Part shown: positions 29,435 to 41,671 of the stretch, one piece after another
How positions within the stretch are numbered: position 1 is the first letter of the stretch
How the letters are laid out: every line of letters starts with the position of its first letter
Origin: Symsagittifera roscoffensis
Taxonomy: Eukaryota; Xenacoelomorpha; Acoela; Convolutidae
Length of the DNA: 64,000 nucleotides
NCBI RefSeq assembly: GCF_963678635.1
Contig: NC_087065.1
Location: 30,260,252-30,324,251, forward strand
Reading direction: 5' to 3'
Notes under the pieces: model-generated
What the model was told of the DNA's origin: nothing
The model's input: the letters and a program-made list of their open reading frames with translations, nothing else
Database searches by the model: none
Program-made: the position numbers and the translations under genes

Positions 29435-29844
29435 TGGAACCTGATCTAAACTACATTTTATGATTGGATAATTTAGATATTTTACCAATGTAAAGTATTT
29501 AATATTAACCAATCATGATCCATCTAACTAACAACCCACTTATTTGTAAGTGCTGAAGTTACTTGTAATTTCAGCACCAGAGAGATTTGAATTTAACTTA
29601 GAAATTAGTTGGACTCTCCCGAGCACTTCAACAGCCGCAATAGACCAGTATACCCTAGATCTATTGAGCCTAGCAGAGACTAGTTAAACAACCTGAGACT
29701 AGATAGTATAAGAGTAAGATTAGGATCGGTATTAGACTAAGAAGTTGCACGAATCTATCCGGCCGAAAATAAGATAGCGTGACGAGCAGACGGTGTACCC
29801 TATCCGAAATTACTCTATGAGTTAACCAACTCGGTCCTAACTCA
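29435..29844 (+). repeat. 3' LTR
   Basis: Matches the 5' LTR over its full 410 bp with no difference seen by eye. It ends GGTCCTAACTCA, then AAAA of the target duplication and host intron sequence. Confidence 0.97.
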
Positions 29845-31940
29845 AAAACCAGCAACTCTGACCTTTTTAAATGTCCTAGTTAGTTTTAATGATCTGAGTT
29901 TTTTTTGTTTTAATTTGAGATCTATTAAAACACTTGAAAGTCCTATTTATGCTCATATTTTCTATCACGTTTAGTAACATCGTCTGAGAGGCGTACATGT
30001 CAAAATGCTAAGGTTGGAACTGTTCCCTACAGTAGCATATTCCCCTCAGCTCAATTTGTCAGGTATTTACTTTCGTTTGGTACTTTATTTTATGATGTCC
30101 TTTTCCCCCTATTTTTTTAATGTCTAAATGTTAAAATTTTTTTGCAAACGTTGTTTGGTTTGTTTATAAAAATAAAAATTGCCTATTTTTGTGAAAAATT
30201 GTTTCAGAAAACATGCTTTCTGTATGGATTTCGGGGAGCTCGGAAATCAAGTTATTGCCCTAAGAATATTGACAGATTTTTCAAGGTTTGTCAATTCACT
30301 CGTCCAACGAGAAATTCTCCAAACGCAACTAGCTTTACACAAGGAAAAAAAACGTTAAGTTTTCGGGTTAGCTCCAAATTAAAGATAATGAAAAAACAAG
30401 AACCGGCAGATTTGATTATCAGGTCGGATTGATCCAACCATTATTTGCCAGAATTGTTTTCATTTCCCTCCACAATTCGTTTTTTTAATAGTTTTTGTAA
30501 TTGTTGTTTTATGTGTTGTCTTGGCTGAAAGCGTAATTTTATGATATAAATAAAGAAAACAAGTTCGTTCACAGTTTTTACTTTGTTCAGCATGCCAAGT
30601 TCTATCGCGTTATGAATACGTTGGAATCTTTTTTGCTATTGAAAAATTTTGGAGAGAAGTGGGAAGTCGAAAAAAGCCGAATATACCAGAGTAAATAATA
30701 AAAAAAACCATTATTATAAATTGAGAAAATTACCAAGTTCGCGAAAGCAAAATTATCAATCAGACAGTATAGTGTACTATGTGTACTACCTGTGTACTAT
30801 GAAAAAAACCTTTTTAAGTGTTTAAGTGGCTCAAGATTAAAGTTATTGAAAAAAGCACGAAACGGCAGTTTTATTTCTCATTTCGGACCAATCCAAACAT
30901 TATTTGTCAGACTCTTTTTCATTTTTCTCCAAAAACCCACGTCTCAAAATATTTTATAGTTTTTTTAAAGGTTGTTTCGGCTAAAAGCGTAGTTTTACCA
31001 AGTAATTTAAGAAGATTATTTTCGTTCACACTTGTTGTTTTGTTCAGCATGTCAAGTTTCATCGCGTTTTGACTACGTGGGAATCTTTTTTGAATTTGAA
31101 ATTAATAGTTAGAGAGGAAAGTTCAAAAGGGCCGAATACAACAGAGTAAACGAGGTAAAAAGCCGTTCTGATAAATTGTGAATTCTACCAAGTCGGCTAC
31201 AGCAAAATTACCAATCAGATAGTATGGTGATAAGAACAATTTCCGGCAAATCATTGGTTTTTTTAGCAAGTTTCGATGACAATATTACTAAAAAAACAAA
31301 AACGAGAAGGCCCCGATAAATTTCCACATCAGTGTCAAAACTTAAATCATTTTATTTGAAAATTGCACGCACAAAGATAAAGTTCATTTTGAATAAAAAA
31401 GAGTAGACTAAAGTGAACTAGGACTGCTTGAATCATGGTGAAGCCCTGAAAATTCATACTGCGTTTTTATCTTATATGAAGTAGCCTTAGCTAAAAATAA
31501 CTGATGAAAATTACAGAAACAAAGAGGAAAGTTAGTTTATTAAAAAAACATTCCCACACTCTTTATGTAAAACACAAAAAGACCTTGTTTGCTTGTATCG
31601 ATATTTCAAATGGAAGAAATAACATGCCTTAATTCAACTTAAAACGATTTTTGAGACGGATTAAATCACTTATGCGTTAATACCATGAACTGTATCAGGC
31701 GTTAATTTTCCCAAATTGATTAAATTGGCAATCTTGAAACCAAAAAAAATCACAGTGGGAGGGAAGGATCTTTTATTTTTGAGGTCAAGACTATAACAGT
31801 TTCAGATAAAGTAGTTTTTGAAAGACTTTGAAAAAGTTCCGTCAAAACTAACCGGTTGGAAAGTCAAAAAGTACCTTAAAAACAACCTGAACGCAAAATC
31901 TCAAAAAACAGTCGGAGCACAAAATTTTTAAAAAATCATC
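29845..31940. repeat. Receptor intron: duplicon related to 40.76-41.2 kb and 12.9-13.5 kb
   Basis: No exon. The stretch 30030-30450 (AGTAGCATATTCCCCTCAG, then TTTTCGGGTTAGCTCC, then ACCGGCAGATTTG) aligns in order with 40775-41165. The stretch 31040-31450 (GTCAAGTTTCATCGCG, GGGCCGAA, CAGCAAAATTACCAATCAGATAG, GAAGCCCTGAAA) aligns with 12970-13310. A shorter copy of the first block lies at 30590-30780. The ORFs here are shadows of repeats. Confidence 0.65.
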
Positions 31941-34900
31941 ACCCTACACGCTTATTGAAGTACAAAGTGAAGACTCCGTGTAGTACAAAATCAGTAAAAC
32001 AACGTTTCGTGTACTCTAATAGCTGTCTTAATAGAGTGGCTCCTACGATGACTATGGCCTCAGCTGGTAGTTCTCTTTTTCTACTCCTCAAAAACTAAAA
32101 TCTAACCGGTAAAAGTAGTGTTCACAATTTCTGATTGCTATGAAAGCTCGCGCTTGGACTATTCAGGCTATAACAAATAATTTTGATTCAAATAAAGCCT
32201 AATAAAATTTATCATTGCAAAACCCCTCGTTGCTCAAATCTCGAGATTTTTTGAACCTCCTTCCAAACAGTTCAAAACTTTTTTATTTTTGAGCTCTTAT
32301 GGCTAAATGCGTGATGACACGGAAAAAAATCTGAAGAACAAAACTTTTCGAAGTAGTTCGTTCAGACTGCGTTTTCATCTTCTATGAAATAGCTTAAGCT
32401 AAAATAAGTGATGAAAATTACAGAAACAAAGGAAAAAAATTTAGTTCGATTTTTTTTGAAAAAAAAACATCCCCTCACTCTTTATGTTAAAAACAAAAAG
32501 ACCTTGTGTGCGTGTATCATAATTTTAAATGGAAGAAAAAACATGCCTCAATTCAACTTGGAACAATTTTTGAGACGGATTAGATCTCCGCTTTTGTGTC
32601 AATACTATAAATTGTATCAGGCGTTACTTTTCTCAAATTGACCAAATTATCAGTCTTGAAACCCCATAAGTATGAGAAAAAATCACAGGTGGAAAAAATC
32701 TTTATTTTTGAGCTCAAGGCTTGTACATCTTTCAAACAAAACTAACTTTTGAAAGATTTGAAAAATTCCATCAAAAATAGCCGGTTGGAAAGTCAAAAAT
32801 AATCTAAAAACAAAAACAATCTGAACGCAAACACTCAAAAAACGGTCGGAGCCAAAAACTCAGAAAACTTGCGTTTTAAAAAAATTATCACCCCATACCC
32901 TTTTTGAAGTAGAAAGTGAAGACTCCAAGTAAAACAAAATCAGTGAAACAAGGATTCGTGTACTCTTATCGCTGTTCCAATTCAGTGGCTTCTACGACTA
33001 CTATGGCCTTGGCTGGTAGTTCTCTTTTTACTCACCAAACACTAAATTCTGACCAGTAAATTAAGTGTTCGCATTTTAAGATTGCTATTAAAGCTCGCGC
33101 GCGGACTGTTTAAGCTTTAAGAAATCTATTTGGACCTAATGAAATTTAACATGGCAAAACTCCTTGTTACATCTCGAAAAGGTTGCTCAAGTCTCGAGGT
33201 CTTTTTGGCAGCCCTATCTGACAATTCAAGTTTGAAAACCGAGAAAAGACTTTGCACGAGATTGTGCAAATCGCTTACCTTTTCTCTCCATGCCTTCAAG
33301 TTTCGTGATTACGATGTTCAATAATTTCTTTGCTATATGATTATTTTGGAATCATTTTTGAAATTGAAAAATAAAATTGAAAGACATATTGAAGTACAAA
33401 GTGTAGACCCGAGTAACACAAAGTCAGTAAAACAAAGATTGGTGTTTTCTAATCGCTGTCCCATTTGAGTGGCTTCTACAACTACTATGACCTTGGCTGG
33501 TCGCTCTCTTTTTTTTCTACTCCCAACACTAAAGTCTGGCCAGTAAAACAAGTGTTTGACTTTTCTGATAGCTATGAAAGCTCGCGCGCGGACTGTTTAG
33601 ACTATAACAACTAATTTTGTTTCTTTTAAAGCCCATTAGACTTTAACGCTGCAAACCCCTCGTTTGATCACAAAATGTTTGCACAAGTCTCGAGCTTTTT
33701 TCGACTCCCCTTCCTGATAATTGGAGTTTCCGATATTTGTTTCTTGTATTACGATATTGTATGGCTAATTGCGTGATGATACAGAAGAATATCTGAAGAA
33801 CAAATCTTTTCAAAGTAGGTCATTCTGACTGAGTTTTTACCTTGTATGAAGTAGCTTTAGCTGAAATAATTGATGAAAGTTAAAAAAAAAACAAAGGGAA
33901 AAAATTAGTTTGAGTTTTTTGAAAAAGAACCTCCCGTCACTCTTTATGTAAAACACAAAAAGACCTTGTTTGCATGTATCATTAATTTGAATGGAAGAAA
34001 TAACATGCCTCAATTCATTTTTATACCATTTCTGAGACGGATTAAATCTCCGCTTATGCCTGAATACCATGAAATGTATCAGGCGTTAATTTTCCCAAAT
34101 TGACTAAACTGGCACTCCTGAAATACCCATAACTATAAAAAAAAAGATCACAGGGGGGTATCCTTTAATTTTGAGCTCAAGACAACAACATCTTTCATAC
34201 AAAACTAGCTCTTTAAGCAAATCTTTGAAACAAAAAATTCCGTCATAATTAGCCGGTTGGAAAGTCAAAAACTAGCTAAAATGAAAAACAATCTGAACGC
34301 AATTACTCAAAAAACATTCGGAGCTAAAAAAACTCAGTAAATTTGCATTCTTAAAAAATCATCAACCCATACGCTTATTGAAGTACAAAGTAAAGACCCC
34401 GAGTAAAACAAAATCAGTAAGACGAGGATTCGTGTGCTCTAATTGCTGTTCCATTTGAATGGCTCCTACGACTACTATGGCTTTGGCTGGTAGTTCTCTG
34501 TTCTCTTTTTTACTCCCCAAACACTAAATTCTGGCCAATAAAATAAGTGTTCGCATTTTAGGATTGCTATGAAAGCCCGCGCGCGGACTATTCAGGCTAT
34601 GAAAAATAATTTTGGTTTTAATAAAGCCTTTTATTTTTTAACCTTGCAAAGCCCCTCGTTGCTCATGTCTTTTGACTCCTCCTCCCGACAATTCTTCTCA
34701 CGTTTTTTGAAGTTCTTTTGAATCTCCTTCCCAACAACTCAAAATTCCGATTTTTTTTGTGAGTCCTTATGGCTAAATGCGTAATGTTACAGTAAAATCA
34801 CTGATGAACAGATCTATTCAAATAGGTCATATGATCACCCCGCTAACTTTCATTTTTTGACAAGAATAAGGCATTTTTTTTTCAAATGTGAAATTCAACC

Positions 34901-37150
34901 TTTGGGTTGCGGGTTGTGATGAGTGTTAAAAGAGCTGAATGAGAGTATAGAGGAGCAAACCAATAGAAGGCAGCCAGCGTAAATGCATTCAATTAAAATG
35001 AGGTATCGTAGAAAGAAAACGTCAAGGAAAACAAGTGGACTTTCGATTTCAGTCGTGGTTGGTATGCCATAAAATATTCGAGAAGTAGTTATAGCATCGA
35101 GAAAAACTAGCCTGAAAGATTTAGTATTTAGTACATCGGTGCAGATACAAAACAGTCCCATACAAAAACAGTCAATACAAAGAGTTCAAAAATCCTCAAA
35201 CAAAAATATAGTCGTCCGATACATAACAGGCCAGTTCAAGTTCGCCGTTGGGTAACCGACTCTAGCTTCCATATAGAGTCCTACCCTCTGTGGCAAGATC
35301 GTAACAGGTTGATTTTTCTCTGGTTTTACAAGCCCTAATGGCAAAATGCTTGATGATACAGTAGAATTAGTTATAGTGACGAGGAAAACTAGCCTGAATG
35401 ATTTAGTGTTTGGTACGTCGGTGCATATACAATACAAACCCACACAAAACAGTCAATAAAAAGAGTGCAAAATCATTAAACAAAAAAAGTCCGATATAAA
35501 ACAGTCCAGTTCAAGTTCCCGTTGGGTAGCCGACTCTAGCTTCCCTATATAGTCATTCCCTATGTGGCAAGCTGGTAACACGGTAGTGCGATTGTTGTGG
35601 TCGCTAGGTTGTTGTTTTTGTGTTTGAACAAAGGTTGTTCCATATGTTGATTGCAAAAATTCTGGTGGATTAAAAGTGTGAACTTGGATTGATACCAGAC
35701 TCAGTAACAGACTCGAAAAGGAAACATAATTTTAGTAACTGGAGAAAAGATTTTGCACAAGAATATACAACTCTTTTCTTGTAACCTCCATGCCCTTACG
35801 TCTTGTGATTACCATGTTTATTAGTCTCCTTGCGTTATGATTAGTTTGGATTGATTTTAGAAATTGAAAAACAAATTTGAATTACAAACTGAAGTACAAA
35901 GTGTAGACTCCGAGTAATACAAAACCAGTAAAAGAAGGACTGTTGTACTCTAATTGCTGTCCCATGTCAGTGGCTCCTACTACTACAATGGCCTTGGCTG
36001 GCAGTTCTCTTTTTTTACACCCCAACACTAAATTCTGACCAGTTAAAATAGTGTTTTCAGTTTCTGATTGCTATGAAAGCTCGCGCTCGAACTATTTAAG
36101 CTAAAAGAAATACATTTGGTTCTAGTAAAGCCTATTAAATTTAATCGTTGCAAAACTTCTTGCTACATCACAAAATAGTTTCTCAAGTCTCGAGCTCTTT
36201 TTGACTGCCCTACCCGACAATTCAGAGCTTCGATTTTGGCTCTAAATGCGAGTCCTTGTTACTAAACGCGTGATGATACAGTAGAACATCAGATGAGCAG
36301 ATCTGTTCAAATAGGTTTTTTGATCACCATTTAATTTTTTTCTATGACAATATTAAAACAGTTTTTCAAGCTTGAAATCCAAACTTTGCGTTGGGGGGGG
36401 GGGTTGGAATGGGTGTGAAAAAGATCTGAAAGGGAGTAGAGAGGAGCCAATAGTGGGCAGCCAGGGTAAATGCAATCAACTATAATTAAGGTAAAGTGTA
36501 AAGAAATGTCAATGATTGGTATGCCATAAAAGAATCGAGAAGTAGATATAGCGTCGAGAAAACTAGCCTGAATGATTTAGTGTTTATAACGTCGGTGCAT
36601 ATACAATGCAAACCCACAAAAAACAGTCAATACAAAAAGTCCAAAAATCATTAAACAAAAAAACAGTCCGATACAAAACAGTCCTGTTCAAATTCCCGTT
36701 GGGCAGCCGACTCTAGCTTCCCTATAGAGTCTTTCCCTCTGTGGCAAGCTCGTAACACGTTGGCGCGATTGTTCTGGCCAATCAATTGTTTTTTTTGTGT
36801 TTGAGCAAAGGTTGTTCCACTTGTTATTTCCAAAAGTTCTGGTGCGTTGAAAGTATGAAATTGGTTTGATACCAGACTCATTAACAGACTCGAAAAGGAA
36901 ACATAAGGTTAAAAACTAGAGAAAAGATTTTGCACAAGTATTAAAAACAATTTTTTTTCCTTTTCTTTCCATGCCTTCACGTTTCATGATTACCATGTTT
37001 ATTTTCGTTGCATATTTTAGAGCTGAAAATCTGGTTTAGATTAACGTTTTTTTTCTTGAATTCTGAAACATCTGGCACGTGTGTTTTTGTTTAAAAAATC
37101 AAGAATAAAATACTTCAATTAGTTTTCTAAATAGCATGTTTTTTTGCCTT
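31941..37150. repeat. Irregular tandem modules within the receptor intron
   Basis: A core block recurs with starts near 31968, 32916, 33401, 34390 and 35901: a GTGAAGACTCCG-like start, TCAGTAAAACAA, GTACTCTAAT, GCTGTCCCA, TGGCTCCTACGACTACTATGG, and GGCTGGTAGTTCTCT. It is followed by TGACCAGTAAA and GCTATGAAAGCTCGCGCGCGGAC. A second block (CAGTCCGATACAAAACAGTCC, GACTCTAGCTTCC, CTCTGTGGCAAGC) appears near 35215, 35490 and 36665, and a third (GAATGAGAGTATAGAGGAGC-like) near 34930 and 36400. The same three blocks occur once next to exon 12312-12509. Minus-strand ORFs at 34895, 35186, 35453 and 36651 are repeat shadows. A run of G occurs at about 36391. Confidence 0.7.
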
Positions 37151-39045
37151 GTTAGCAAAAAAATCGATTTTAGTGTATCGGAAAATCTATCGAAATCGAT
37201 TTAAATTGATTTTTTAGACACTTAAATCTATTTAGAAATTTGAAAAAGATCGATTTAAATCGATTTAAAACGGATTTAAGTGAGATTCTGATGGATTTAA
37301 GTGACATTCGGATTGATTTTAGTGAGTCGGAAAATCCATTGAAATCGATTTAAATTGATTTTTGACACTTAAATTGATTTAAATATTTCAAAAAGATCGA
37401 TTCAAAATGGATTTAAGCGAGTTTCGGATAGTTTTTAGTGAGTCGGAAAATCCATCCAAATCGATTTAAATCGATTTTATAGACACTCAAATTGATTTAA
37501 ATTCCATTTAATTTCATAAAATGTACATGATGGTTAATCGATTTGGATCAGTTTAAAATCGATTTAAAATCAATTTAAATTGACCGGAAACCGTTTCTAT
37601 TACTGCGGGTAGTTTCTTTGCGTTATGGTTAGTTTGGAATTTTTTTGAAAATGTTATAGAATTTAGGGGCAAAGTCCAAAAAAGCCAAAGATGCCAGAGT
37701 GAAAGCGGCAAAAAATCATTCTTATAAAAACAAACAATAACCAAGATCACTGCAGCAAAAGTACCTCTCAGAAATTTTGGTATTATAAAAAACTTCCAGC
37801 AAATCGACCGTTTATCAACAGTTTCAATGGCAAAAACTAAAGTCACAACGTCTTACACATGATTATCAACCCTCACTGACAAAAATGGATTAGGATCAAT
37901 TTTGGTATGAAAAAAGTGCGTTGATTAAATTTAGATTGATTTTAGTATGAAAAAAGTATGTTGGTTAAATTTAGATCGGTTTTAGTAAGAAAAAAAGTAC
38001 GAAGATTAAATGGAAAAGATGATGATTGATTTGGATCGATTTAAAATTGATTCAAATTGATCTTAAATCCCAACTGAAAAAATTGATCCAAATCGATTTT
38101 AAATCTTTTTAAATGCATTTTTTTGGTCTGAATTTTTTTTTTTATTTTAAGGGGATTTAAATTGATTTTTTTTATTCGAGATTTATCAGTTTCGAATTTT
38201 TATTGCTTTTCTCGTTTGCTTATCATTTTTCATTTTTTATCCATAGCGTATTGTAGCATATAAAGACCAAATAAAAACCAAAGTATCGATAAAATTCGAT
38301 GATTTTTGTGCATATACTGAGTTCAAAAACTGATCTTTATTGACCCTTTTCTTGATTCGGTTTATAAGTTTTGCCCAAAATCTGATTTATCTTCATAACT
38401 TTCTATAATTTAATTGCATATATTAGTGGGATCAAATTTTAATTTGTTCTGACCCCTTTCTCTTTTGTAACATAGGTTTCACAATAATTTTCTATAATTT
38501 CATTGCCTACTTTCGAGCTAAAAATCTGATTTGTGTGGATCATTTTATTGAATTATATAACATCTGCCACGAGTGTTTTCATTTAAAAATCGAGATTAAA
38601 AAATCCAACAATTTTTTTGAGGGTATTTTTTTCACCTTGTTTGCAAAAAATTGATTTTAAGGGTCTGAAAATCCATCCAAAACGATTTAAATTGTTTTTT
38701 AGACACTTAAATCGATTTAAAATTTTCAAAAAGATCAATTTATATCAATTTAAAATGGATTTAAGTGAGTTTTGGATGGATTTTAAGGGGCTGAAAATCC
38801 ATCCAAAACGATTTAAATTCTTTTTTTAGACACTTAAATTGATTTAAAATTTTCAAAAAGATCGATTTATATCAATTTAAAATGGATTTAAGTGAGTTTT
38901 GGATGGGTTTTAGTTAGTCGGAAATTCCATCCAAATCGATTTAAATTGATTTTTTAGACACTTAAATTGATTTAAAAATTTCAAAAAAATCGATTTAAAT
39001 TGATTTAAAATCCATTTAATTCAATCCGAAACCATTTTTGTCAGT
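37151..39045. repeat. ATCGATTTAAAT-rich satellite, partly in 126-bp units
   Basis: Phrases such as AAATCGATTTAAATTGATTTT and GACACTTAAATTGATTTAAA recur throughout 37170-37600, 37880-38160 and 38650-39040. In the last block the unit is about 126-128 bp: it starts near 38653, 38779 and 38906 and includes GAAAATCCATCC and AAAATGGATTTAAGTGAG. The ORF 38617-38829 is this repeat read in one frame. The stretches between blocks (about 37600-37870 and 38190-38640) show nothing further. Confidence 0.85.
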
Positions 39046-40330
39046 GAGGGAAACTCAGCTCGTTTATTTTTCTTTCGAAAATTGAACGCGCAGAGTTGAA
39101 ATTCAGTTCACAAAAACTTAAGCTTGAATTATGAAAACCAAAGTGAAACAGGACTGCTTGTATTAAGTCGTTCTGACCATACGTTCTGAGCGCTTTTTTA
39201 TTCTATATAGTAGTTTAAACTAAAATAATTGATGAAAATTTCAGAAAAATAGAGTTAAAGACTAGTTAAATTTAAAAAACACAAGCTCAAATGTAAAAAT
39301 ATCTTTTACTTGTAATCGTTTTCTATGCAACTACTGGGGTTTGGTGCACGCAATTTTTCTTAGTTTTCCATAAGCAAGAAGCAAGCGCGGCGAATTAGTT
39401 CGGCTCAAAATTGCTTCAAATTGATGTGAGGCACTTTGATTTAGGCAAACATAACGTTAGTAGAATCCAAGTATGTGCTTTACATTTGAAGCGGGGAAGA
39501 AAAGGGAGGAAAAAAGATGTCATGTTTTCTTTTTGTTTTTGAATTTTTTGGCTGATAACTACAAACTATGATTAAAAAACTTGACTGCTGAACGCACAGG
39601 CAAAAACAGAAGCCTGACAACGGTTGATTTAATGATCAAAACAATCCGTTTTAAGATATTACAAAAGAAATCTTAATACTACAGCAAGACTGAGTCGGCC
39701 AAAACGACCGCCTCCCCTCCCCCCCCCTCTCAAATCTGGTTGCCAAATTTTTTTCAAAGGGTTGTCCCTTTGGTATAAATTTACGCGATTCATTTCGGCC
39801 GGCTAAAATCAAAAATTTTCTAAAGCCGCCTTTGGCGCAAACACAACAAAATTTAAAGGGGAAGCGCGCGCCGAAAAAATGCATTTTTTTGGTCAAAACA
39901 TTCCAAAAAGTGCCTAAAAACGCCTTTTTTGGCCCGTTTTTGAAAAATCCGTTTTTAAAAAAAATTTTCCATCAAATTTCTTTTTGAAACCCCCCTCCCC
40001 TAGATTGACTTCTGAGCATGCCACTGACAGGCATGGTAATGTTTTTTGGGAGCTGTTAAAATAAAAATGACCTGAGCTTAATTAATATCAATTGCATTGA
40101 AATTGCTGAAACCTTCACAAGTTAACAATTCACAAATAATCGTGGCAGAAAAAAATCTCCATATCCTGAATTGATAAAAAGTAAAACTGTTTCATGAAAG
40201 CACTGTTCTTTTAAAGATAGGCTTTTTGAACTCAAGCTTAATTGATTTTTCATCCTGCAAAAGTTCAAAATGTTTTGCGTGCCATAAAAAAAATCGCGCA
40301 GAAAAAAAAACTATTTAAAAAGGAGAGAAA
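39046..40330. repeat. Paralogue of the LTR insertion neighbourhood (matches 13.1-15.25 kb), with a hAT-like insert
   Basis: Landmarks in order match 13.1-15.25 kb: GTGAAACAGGA, GATGCACGCAAC-like, AAACTTGACTGCTGAAC, AAAACTGTTTCAT(G)AAAGCACTG, and finally TATTTAAAAAGGAGAGAAAA, which corresponds to the TGTTTAAAAAGTAGAGAAAA directly preceding the 5' LTR. A decayed hAT-like MITE interrupts it at about 39700-40020 (AAGCCGCCTTTGGCGCAAA, GGGGAAGCGCGCGCCG, AAGTGCCTAAAAACGCC). Confidence 0.7.
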
Positions 40331-40763
40331 AGGGACGGATCCAGGATTTATTCGAGGGGGGGGGGGATATTTTCATAAAAAACTTTTCGAAAATTTTGTC
40401 GACCTTTTATCAAGTCGAATGAAAGGATTTTTCAAACTCTCCCTAAGCACGGTTTAGTCCCCGTTTTGGCCAAAATTTATGCGCAGCAGGCAAAATTTGA
40501 AAAAAAGCAGTCCAAAAAAGGCGTTTTTAGGCATTTTTTGGAAAGTTTTGACCAAAAACTTGCGTTTATTCGGCGCGCGCTCCCCCTCAAATTAGTATAT
40601 ATTGGCGCTCAAGGCGATTTTAGAAAAATTTTAGGGTCGGTTGGCTTAAAATGGATTTCTTAAAAAGTACCAAAAGGGGGACCCTTTGGGTCGGCAGGGG
40701 GTCAAATTTCTGAGGAAGAGGGAAGCGCACTCCTCGCCCCCCCCCCCTAAATCCGCTCCTGCT
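40331..40763 (+). mobile_element. hAT-like MITE, about 430 bp
   Basis: The ends are inverted: GGACGGATCCAGGATT at the left against the complement of CCCCCCTAAATCCGCTCC at the right, which reads GGAGCGGATTTAGGGGGG. The interior shares AAAAGGCGTTTTTAGGCA, TTCGGCGCGCGCTCCCCCTC, GGCGCTCAAGGCG and CCTTTGGGTCGGCAGGGGGTC with the other family members. No transposase. The ORFs 40242-40457, 40466-40663 and 40686-40928 belong to it and are not genes. Confidence 0.7.
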
Positions 40764-41425
40764 CTATACAGTAGCATATTCCCCTCAGTTCAATTTGCCA
40801 GGTGTTTTCTTTCGCCTGCTATTTTATTTCACGACGCCCATTTTTTTCTGAAGGCGTCTTCAAGTTGCGCCCCTAAACATGCAATTTTTAACCTGTTTTG
40901 CAATTATCATTTTTTGGCCTGTTTGTAACAAAACTTTTTTCTACTTTGGCGCAAAACTGTTTCGCAAAACATGATCTCTATATGGCTTTCGGGTAGCTTT
41001 CAAGTAGTTAAAAAAGTCGACAAAATTTTCGGCTCCCTCGTCCAACTAAAAATCATCCGCACGCAACTAAATTTATTCTATGAAAAAAAATTTGGTAAGT
41101 TTTCGGGTTGCTCCAGATTAAGCAAAAACCGGCAGATTTGGTTCTCAGTTCGAATTGATCCAACGGAGACTTTCCAGACTCTAATACGAAATAAGACAGA
41201 TGTGTTGACCAGTATGCAGCTCAAAATGTATCACTCACAAAGATGTTTTAAAATCCACTCAAGTGACGGAAAAGAACTTTGAAAGAATATAGTTGCAAAT
41301 AGATTTCAAGTCGACCGATATTAAAATCATAATAGAGCAAAGAAAACCTGTTGAAATTGATTTTAAATCGATCATTATCAGGGCTGGATTCAGGTGGGAA
41401 GGGGGTGTGGCGGTACGGTCGCCTT
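40764..41425. repeat. Receptor intron duplicon, sister of 30.0-30.45 kb
   Basis: Aligned blocks: AGTAGCATATTCCCCTCAG, TCGCAAAACATGATCTCTATATGG-like, CTCGTCCAACTAAAAATC, TTTTCGGGTTGCTCC, ACCGGCAGATTTGG and TTGATCCAAC. No exon. ORFs 40971-41282 and 41293-41505 have no domain. Confidence 0.6.
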
Positions 41426-41663
41426 CAGGGGCGGATTTAGGGACCCGTCCCCCTTTGGTAGTTTTTAAGAAATCCATTTTTAGCGCCTTCGCCAAATTTT
41501 TTTAAAAGCGCTTTCGGCGCCAAGATATACTATTTTTGAGGGGGAGCGTGCTTTAGGAGAGCTCGGAAAATCAACGTGGTCGACCTAAAAAAAGGTCGTC
41601 AAAATTTTCGAAAACTTTTTGAAGATACCCCACCCCGTCGAGAAAATCCTAGATCCGCCCCTG
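41426..41663 (+). mobile_element. hAT-type MITE with clean ends and 8-bp target duplication
   Basis: The element starts CAGGGGCGGATTTAGG and ends CCTAGATCCGCCCCTG, inverted repeats of 16 bp with one mismatch. It is flanked by GTCGCCTT (41418-41425) and GACGCCTT (41664-41671), an 8-bp duplication with one mismatch, as expected for hAT insertion. The interior contains GCGCTTTCGGCGCCAAG and TGAGGGGGAGCG. This copy defines the family whose decayed members lie at 11.6, 39.7, 40.3, 41.7 and 58.0 kb. Confidence 0.85.
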
Positions 41664-41671
41664 GACGCCTT

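Larger units (their letters stand above)
15250..29844 (+). mobile_element. 14.6-kb retrovirus-like LTR element lacking protease/RT/RNase H but carrying env and accessory ORFs
   Basis: The element is bounded by two 410-bp LTRs and flanked by AAAA on each side (15246-15249 and 29845-29848). Gene order on the plus strand: leader, 155-aa ORF, Gag, nucleocapsid zinc knuckle, integrase core and C-terminal region, two tiny membrane ORFs, 377-codon ORF without ATG, envelope-like glycoprotein in two frames, 601-aa ORF, 3' noncoding region. Integrase directly before env and a 4-bp duplication fit a Ty3/gypsy- or retrovirus-like order. PR, RT, RNase H and the N-terminal zinc-binding part of integrase are missing, apparently by one deletion at about 19993. 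The plus strand is extremely G-poor throughout, unlike the flanks. The element lies in sense orientation in the first visible intron of the Cys-loop receptor gene. Confidence 0.95.

Noticed and set aside
29840-29860. A 5-bp or longer target duplication for the LTR element
   Set aside because: Only AAAA is shared; the fifth base differs (G before the 5' side run, C after the 3' side run), so 4 bp is the supported length.
34895-36881. Several minus-strand ORFs with similar sequence (MGLxCICTDV... type)
   Set aside because: They repeat because the intron module repeats; frames end at different places in each copy, so no protein is being conserved.
37553-37846. 97-codon minus-strand ORF with hydrophobic segment
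   Set aside because: Begins in the ATCGATTTAAAT satellite and continues into intron module sequence; no domain.
40686-40928. 80-codon Pro/Ser-rich ORF
   Set aside because: Covers the C-run and end of the hAT-like MITE; not conserved in other copies.
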